Below are positions 58,091 through 64,000 of a stretch of DNA of 64,000 nt, in pieces; the first letter of the stretch is position 1, and each line of letters starts with the position of its first letter. The DNA lies in NCBI GenBank assembly GCA_944470555.2, contig OX104134.1:53373890-53437889 (forward strand). The letters are read 5' to 3'. Both the position numbers and the translations under genes were made by a program. The notes beneath the pieces are model-generated. The model was not told the origin of the DNA, did not search any database, and worked only from the letters and a program-made list of their open reading frames with translations. This DNA is from Heterobilharzia americana. Lineage: Eukaryota > Platyhelminthes > Trematoda > Strigeidida > Schistosomatidae.

Positions 58091-58307
58091 AAGCCCGGGT
58101 AAACAGGGAAGGTTGGGCATACAGCTAGCAAACCTACCCCGAAAAACAAACCTAACCGCTGAACAAACTTCAAAGCACAAACTAAATGTAAAAAATAATA
58201 ACAAAATTATTCCTCACTGGAATCGGAGAGGGGAAATGATGCTAGTTGGTGAAAGCCTTTGTGCAGCAAATTGGCCGATGTATCTTCTCTCTCTCGACGA
58301 AAGCGAA

Positions 58308-58990
58308 AGTAAACGTGGGGACATGGAATGTCCGAACGATGTTTGAACCAGCATGGCAGACCAGAATGCAAACAAGATGAAGAGGTATCACATTGAAGTG
58401 CTTGAAATTTGCGAAAGTACATGGAATGGAAGTGGACTCTCCCAACTGTCAACTGGAGAGGAGTCAATAATCTACTCTGATATTGTCACCCAGACGACAA
58501 CCACGAGCACACTGAGTTTTCGAGTGGCCATCATGATGTACCCCTTCCAACAGCATCAAAGTCTCTCTCTCTCTCTCATGCAGTGGGAACCAATCTCCTC
58601 AAGCATCAGAATCATAACAGCAAGGTTCAACTCAAAAGGAAGGAAAGTCATAGTCATTCAATGCTACGCTACGCTACACACCTACAAATAATCTAGCAGA
58701 TGAAGAGAAGAAGGAGGAATTCTACAGACAACTGCAATGAGCACTGGACAAGACACCACCCCAGTTGGCGACATCAAAGTTCCAATGGGTGGGTGACATG
58801 AATGTGAAACTGGGAGCGGACAACACAGGATGAGAACTAACTGGTCATGGGTTGAGAGGCACTCGGTGAGGTGATGAATGAGAATGGAGAACTGTTCGCA
58901 GATTTCTGCGCATTCAACGATTTGGTGATTGGAGGCAGTGTGTACAACCACCAGGATATTCACAAGGCAGCGACATGGACTTCACCAGAC
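58308..58990 (+). pseudogene. Second RTE family, endonuclease
   Basis: Starts KVNVGTWNVRTMFEPAWQTR. Further pieces include VIQCYATLHTY, QWVGDMNVKLGADNTG (the GDxN block, with M for F) and ENGELFADFCAFNDLVIGG with the final segment shifted. It then reads ATWTSPDNKT before losing coherence. Several stops. Confidence 0.7.
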
Positions 58991-59519
58991 AACAAAACAT
59001 ACTAAAAATCACATCGACTTCATCTCAATGTGAAGAAAGTGGAGACGCAACCTACTTGACACAAGATCTGATCGAGAAGGGGAGCAGATGTAGGTTAACA
59101 CCACTGACTATCTATCTAGTGCAAGGAACCTAACTTCAAAATCAAGTTGAAAGCCTTCAAGGAAGCGGGTGATAGACCACAGTTCAAGTACAACACCCAG
59201 AACAGAAACCGAAGGACGAAACTACAAAGGAAATCTTCACGTCAGCCATCAAGACAAAATGGGAGATATCGAGCAACATCTCTGAAGAAACCTGTGTGGA
59301 TGAGCACTGGAACTCTTTGAAAGGGATGTAGAAAGAAACGTGCATTACTGTATTAGGAAGGAAGAGGAACGAAGATAAGGAATGGATCTCGACGGACACA
59401 TGGAAGGTGATAGAGGAGGGAAGGAGAGGATGGTGAAGTAGAAGATAAACCAGTGCAAGGATGAACGACGAGAAGAGGAACTGAGTACAATGTGTAAAAC
59501 ACTGGACAAAGAAGTGAAG

Positions 59520-61430
59520 AAGAGTGCACGGAAAGACAAAAGACACTTGTACGACACACTGGCAAGTGAAGCAGAACAGGCTGCCGGCTGGTAGGAGAGA
59601 CAGAGACCTGACAACGTTGTATCAAATGACCAGGTTATTATCCGGGAAGAGATCAACACAGATGAAACCAATGAAAGGTAGTGAAGGAAGCTTAATCACC
59701 AAAGAGGAGAAACAAAGGAGACAATGGGCTGACCACTTCAAAATTCTCTTGAACTGACCACCTCCAACACCAACTGCAACTCGTTTAGAAATATCACCAG
59801 CAACCTCAGAACTAGAAGTGAACACAAATCCTCCAACAAAAATGGAAGTCCTGAACGCCATGAAGCTACTGAAATGGAGGAAAGCAGCAGGACGAGATGG
59901 AATCCCGCCAGAAGAACTGAAAACAGACACAGAGACCGGCGGACATGCTCACATCACTATTGCAGAAGGTCTGGAAGGAAGAGAAGGTACCTGGCTAGTG
60001 ATTGGAAGAAGGGTTACCTTGTCAAACTGCCGGAGAAGGGAGACCTCATTGTTTGCGAGAACTGGCGCGGAATCATGCTCCACTCCTGTCCACCCAGAGC
60101 AAGCAAAATATTAAGCCGCATCATCCTGGAGAGGCTAAAGGATGCGCTGGATTCAAAACTATGACCGAAACAGGCAGGCAGGCTTCAGGAAGTACAAATC
60201 ATGTGCGGACCAAATTGCAACGCTACGCTACGCATCATCATAGAACAGAGCATAGAATGGCAGTCAACTCCACACCTCAACTTCATCGAATCTGAGAATG
60301 CCTTTGACAGCGTCGACCGAGAGGTAATTTGGGAACTGCTTCAATACTACGGAATACCGCAAACCTTTATCCGCCTCACTCAACAACTATATGAAGATGC
60401 CACATGCCAAGTAATTCACAATGGGAAGCTCAGTTCATTGACGCTTTTGAAGTGAGGACAGGAGTGAAACAAGGTTGCCTACTATCCACCATGATATTCG
60501 TGATTGTGGTCGACTGGACTGGATCATGCAGCAAACAGTGGGGAGCTGTGAGAAGAGGGGGATACGCTGGCTGGACCGGGGAAAAGAACCTAGAAGATCT
60601 GGATTTCGCTGATGACTTATGCCTGATGTCACACAAACTTGAAGATCTACAGGCGAAGGCCAACAAGTTGACAGAAGAGGCAAGGCAGGGCAGTGTAGAC
60701 GGGACTTCAAGTGAATATAGAGAAGACAGAGGTGATGAAGATACCCAAATAACAACTCCAACAACAACAACAACAAACTCCAATCACCATGAACGGGAGA
60801 AACTTAAAGGAAGTAACCTCCTTCACCTATTTAAGCAGGGCAGCACTGTTTCAACTACAGGTGGCGGGACAGATGAGGATGTCGAAGTCAGAATCGGAAA
60901 AGCAAGACAGGCGTTCATCAGCCTGAAACCAGTGTGGAGATCTTCTGCACTGTACTCAGCATGTGGAACAAGATCCGCATTTTCAGCACCAACGTCAAGT
61001 CAGTGCTTCTGTATGGTTGAGAGACTTGGCGCGTTACGAAAGGGGTTTCCAATAAACTACAGACATTCATCAACAACTGCTTACGCTCGCTACTGAAGAT
61101 CAGATGGCCAAAAAGAATAAGCAACAAGGAGCTCTGGGAACGAAGCAACCAAGAACTTATCGCTCAACAGAAGGAAGTGGAGATGGATTGGGCATACACT
61201 GCGAAGGCCGACTGGGGACATCACGCGTCAGACCAGGTCATCGAGTGGAACCCCGATGGGAAGCGACGAGTTGGGTGTCCCAGATGAGGGTGACATGGAG
61301 GAGATTGTGCGAGGAGGAAATGAGAGCTTGTAGTCAGTCGTGGAGCCAGGTTGAAAAGATTTCAGAGAACAGAGCGCATTGGAGACGTGCTACTGAAGCT
61401 CTATGTTCCATTAGGAACCCAAGGGACTGA
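59520..61430 (+). pseudogene. Second RTE family, linker, RT and C-terminal domain
   Basis: The linker has KEEKQRRQWADHFKILLN (to 59756). RT pieces: LKWRKAAGRDGIPPEELKTD, LPEKGDLIVCENWRGI, ENAFDSVDREVIWELLQYYG (motif A), FEVRTGVKQGCLLSTMIFVI (motif B) and LEDLDFADDLCLMSHKLEDL (motif C, ADD intact near 60607). Then ARQAFISLKPVWRSS, and finally RRATEALCSIRNPRD at 61430. Each block is in a different frame from the next in several places. Confidence 0.78.
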
Positions 61431-61439
61431 TAATAATTA

Positions 61440-62330
61440 TAATTTGTTTATTTAGAAGTTGAAGGTGGGAAAGCAGTTACTGGATTTTGGTGAGTAGTAA
61501 GTATCACTGACTATCTTGGTCAAAATATTGTATTTACCGCTTATATTGAATGATTCACATTAAAGCATTTGTAGTTCTATGTTGAACTAGTTAGATTTTC
61601 TTCATTAGTTTAGCGAGACATGAGATGATCTCGCGTGTAGTTCAAGCAGAATTTGTGAATTGTATTTATCGATGAAACCTAGCGTGTTCTTTACGTCCTG
61701 TTTGAACATAGACAACCCGATGTGCTACTGTTCATCTGTGGACATAAATGGAGCAATAATCGCTCCAAACGTTGAGATGTTGTGCACCAACTTGCTGGAT
61801 AATGACATTCAGTTCGTATTCAACAAGTTATGCATTCTACGGAAGCTTACTCCTTTGTGTCGTGAAATTTACAATGATTAAATAATAAGCAAGCATTGGC
61901 TATATATCCAAAATGCCAGATGTACTCACTTATCGCCCTGTTCCATATTTCAGTACTTTTTGTCGCCACATAGTGAATATAGAGTACATGTTGCGTTATA
62001 AATGACAGTCGTAGCGATATGATCTCAATAAATACTGAGTCGTTCAAATAAGCAGCCCAAGAATAGGCAGATGCTCAATAATTCATTCCTGTAAATCAAA
62101 GAGTTGGAAATATGAAGCCTTAGTAGGGTGTAGGTGTCATCGATACCGTGTTTTTGAATTCTAACCATCGACTAACAAAACTTTCTCTTAGTCTCCCTAC
62201 AAATAGCTTGACTAATATTTTAGCGTGAATTCTGAACAATAACATGATCGTTACTGACTTGGTTCTAGATGAGAATCCCAACTTTCTAATGAGAAGTCGT
62301 GATCTGTGGGGAAAACCAAGGTGTACGTAA
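61440..62330. other. Unassigned, one short plus-strand open frame
   Basis: An open frame at 61660-61881 (VDINGAIIAPNVEMLCTNLL and onward) has protein-like composition but no recognised family, and only weak start and splice context. Confidence 0.25.
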
Positions 62331-62339
62331 GGACTGGTA

Positions 62340-62600
62340 CTCAACAGTGGCATTGAGTGGTAGTTGCCCTATGTCGCGAACTGATATTTAGACCATTGGA
62401 ATCCTACCCAGTAGCTTGGTGCTCCAGTGCTCATCATGGAATCTGAATGTTTTGGGTTCGAACCATGTCGAAGTTGTAGGTGCGCACTGCTGCGGAGTCG
62501 CATGCTAGTACGAAATGGCTACTCAGTGTTACGAGGTTTAAAGTGGTTCTCCAAATGATGTCAGTTCGTGATGAATGTCAACTTGAGATTCTGACAGTAA
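62340..62600 (+). mobile_element. tRNA-derived SINE, family 1
   Basis: Full-length-looking copy: head gcgaactgatatttagacca, an A-box-like cccagtagcttggtgctcc, a good B box tgggttcgaaccatg (about 62454-62468), the body gcgcactgctgcggagtcgc, and the 3' part gatgtcagttcgtgatgaat. The tail after cttgagattctgac is short. Confidence 0.7.
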
Positions 62601-62859
62601 CTTACCCAGCTTAGTGTTAATTGGGCTCCTGCATTTATAGACAGTAATCGTATCTGGAGATATTTAACTAAATCTCACAATTTAGGACTGGTGAAATCGT
62701 AAAGAAGTTGAAATGTAAAAAAGTTGTTGGGCCGGTATCGTATGAGTATTTTCTTGTTAAGTGTTATTACCCACATTGACCAATTCTGTGATTACAAGAA
62801 AGAATAGGCTAAAACTTGAATACCCAATATAAAACGCCTATTGCTTAAAGTTTGATGCT

Positions 62860-63160
62860 AATGATGGATAGTGGCTAGCAGTGGAATCCAGAACGCATGT
62901 TGCTCCCGATTTGGGACTCATCAGCTAGATGTACTTGCCTCCCAGTCAGTGATGTTGTTCCCATTAAACTTTGAACCCACGAACGGTCGCTTAAAACGTC
63001 AGAAAGTCATCTACTAGGTCAGTGTGTGGAGATAGCCACTCGTTGTGAGGTGGGTTTAGTTTTCATGCTATTGCTTGTAACTTCCCCTCCTTGATTCGAC
63101 TCAAATGATCGGTCTCTATTTACATATAGGCTTTTGCATGAATGCTTCGATGTCGCCTGT
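62860..63160 (-). mobile_element. SINE family 2 with decayed hammerhead
   Basis: On the minus strand the hammerhead keeps CTGATGAG (62917-62924), but the GAAA box reads GCAA (about 62900-62903) and the cleavage site reads GTT rather than GTC (62892-62894). Predicted inactive. The upstream repeat part extends to about 63160 and is the inverted counterpart of 63290-63365. Confidence 0.65.
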
Positions 63161-63174
63161 AATTTCAGTTTGAC

Positions 63175-63365
63175 AGTAATGATGGAAAGTGGCTAGAAGT
63201 GGAAGCGATAACAAGCAATAACCTATTGTTTAGATAGTTAATAGGTAGTGGAAACACAGGCAATATCGAGGCATCCACACAGGAGACAATATGCCAATAG
63301 ACACCTACCTATTCAGTCCACTCAACGACGCGATAATACAAGCGACAACATTAAAATTCTACCCG
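63175..63365 (-). mobile_element. SINE family 2, 3' fragment and upstream part
   Basis: taatgatggaaagtggctag at 63178 is the reversed 3' end of family 2. The section 63290-63365 (atatgccaatagacacctac, gcgataatacaagcgacaac) matches the upstream part seen at 55470-55530. The hammerhead is deleted between them. Confidence 0.5.
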
Positions 63366-63384
63366 TCGCACAAGAAGTGACTAT

Positions 63385-63560
63385 CATGACTCGATGGTCT
63401 AACTGGTAACGCTATGGAGTTTGAAGCGATCTATCTCTAGTTCGAGTTCTAGTGGGAACAACATTACTCAGTAGGAGGTAGGTACATGCAGCTGACGAGT
63501 CCTAGAGTGGACAAAAAGCTCGTCAAGGATTCCACTGCTAGCCACTATTCATCACTAATG
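63385..63560 (+). mobile_element. SINE family 2 with decayed hammerhead
   Basis: A box gatggtctaactggtaac (about 63393-63410), B box agttcgagttct (63440-63451), spacer agtgggaacaacattactca, hammerhead at 63480-63540. CTGACGAG (63492-63499) and GTC (63522-63524) are kept but the GAAA box reads CAAAA, losing the invariant guanine. Predicted inactive. Pol III boxes are the best of the family in this window. Confidence 0.75.
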
Positions 63561-63569
63561 GATATCGTT

Positions 63570-64000
63570 TAGAGTGTTCAGAATTAGCCTGATATTGAGA
63601 AATGGGGTATTAATATTTTCAAAATTTACAAGATTTTACTTGAAATAAAGGATAAAATATCTCATATTTTGATCATGGGAGTGGACAATTTACCTGAGAT
63701 GCAGGAGGGTATGTGGGACTATACTAATAAATGAATTAGCAATTTATAGTCGAAACATTTTGTCTGGTTTAATATAGTGTAAAAATATGCCATTGTATTT
63801 ATATGATTATTAAGAAAAATAGACCTCTGAAACTTCTGGATAGTATTACTCAAGTTTGCAACCTACAGGAAACTAATCTCCAGAGATTGATGGTTCACTT
63901 GTGAAAGGTGCATAGAAAGAAAAAAATTTGCAAATTCAGTAAATGTCAAAAAACACTAAACTTCATCTAGTTTCTTCCTATCAATCACATTTCACCATTT
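63570..64000. other. No feature seen
   Basis: AT-rich to the window end. Confidence 0.4.

Larger units (their letters stand above)
58300..61435 (+). mobile_element. RTE-type retrotransposon, second family
   Basis: About 3.1 kb running EN, RT, C-terminal domain, with a 3' tail of gataataattataat-like bases near 61430. The proteins differ from copies A and B at 6 and 15 kb (for example QSIEWQSTPHLNFIES and DLDFADDLCLM), so it is a separate lineage of the same broad class. Many frameshifts and stops. Confidence 0.8.

Noticed and set aside
59184..59930. Several long minus-strand open frames rich in serine and leucine
   Set aside because: Antisense of the second RTE element, whose plus strand carries linker and RT motifs.

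Overview
The window reads as AT-rich, intron- and repeat-dense DNA from a flatworm, most likely a blood fluke (Schistosoma or a close relative). The evidence is the combination of RTE-type and CR1/Jockey-type retrotransposons, a Penelope-like element, and short tRNA-derived SINEs that carry a schistosome-type hammerhead ribozyme. There are no bacterial-style operons, no rRNA and no convincing true tRNA gene. Most long open frames are decayed transposon coding sequence or their antisense shadows. The species call is an inference from element families.

Layout. 0.3-4.1 kb: two oppositely oriented CR1/Jockey reverse-transcriptase fragments enclosing two miniature inverted-repeat elements (MITEs) and SINE pieces. 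5.7-18.5 kb: two nearly identical 3.5-kb RTE copies in inverted orientation (6.0-9.5 minus, 14.9-18.3 plus), separated by about 5.3 kb that holds a run of five MITEs in alternating orientation (11.1-12.2 kb) and a Penelope-like element. The plus RTE copy is inserted inside the GIY-YIG part of that Penelope element, with a visible target-site duplication, and the Penelope coding frame resumes after it. 19-23 kb: SINEs, an RTE remnant and a SINE with an intact-looking hammerhead core.

23.5-27.7 kb is the one stretch that looks like host genes. Five minus-strand exons have consistent splice sites and phases (about 320 codons, no recognised family), and one or two plus-strand exons lie within one of its introns.

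28-41 kb: SINE pairs, a CR1-like RT (32.3-33.7 kb), and a head-to-head arrangement of two CR1-like elements (minus 35.4-38.6, plus 38.8-40.9), the plus one with a PHD finger in ORF1. 41.5-44.6 kb: a 3.1-kb EnSpm/CACTA-like DNA transposon with about 35-bp terminal inverted repeats, transposase fragments and a DUF4806-like second ORF. 46.6-49.4 kb: another decayed CR1-like element. 50-58 kb: mostly unassigned AT-rich DNA with a SINE pair and a hammerhead SINE. 58.3-61.4 kb: a second, different RTE-type element. 62.3-63.6 kb: a SINE cluster containing two decayed hammerheads.

All transposon coding regions seen carry frameshifts or stops, so nothing here looks autonomously mobile. The strongest points for a second look are the alternating MITE run, the lesions shared by the two RTE copies, the nested Penelope/RTE insertion, the graded decay of the hammerhead SINEs, and the unassigned exon chain at 23.5-27.7 kb.
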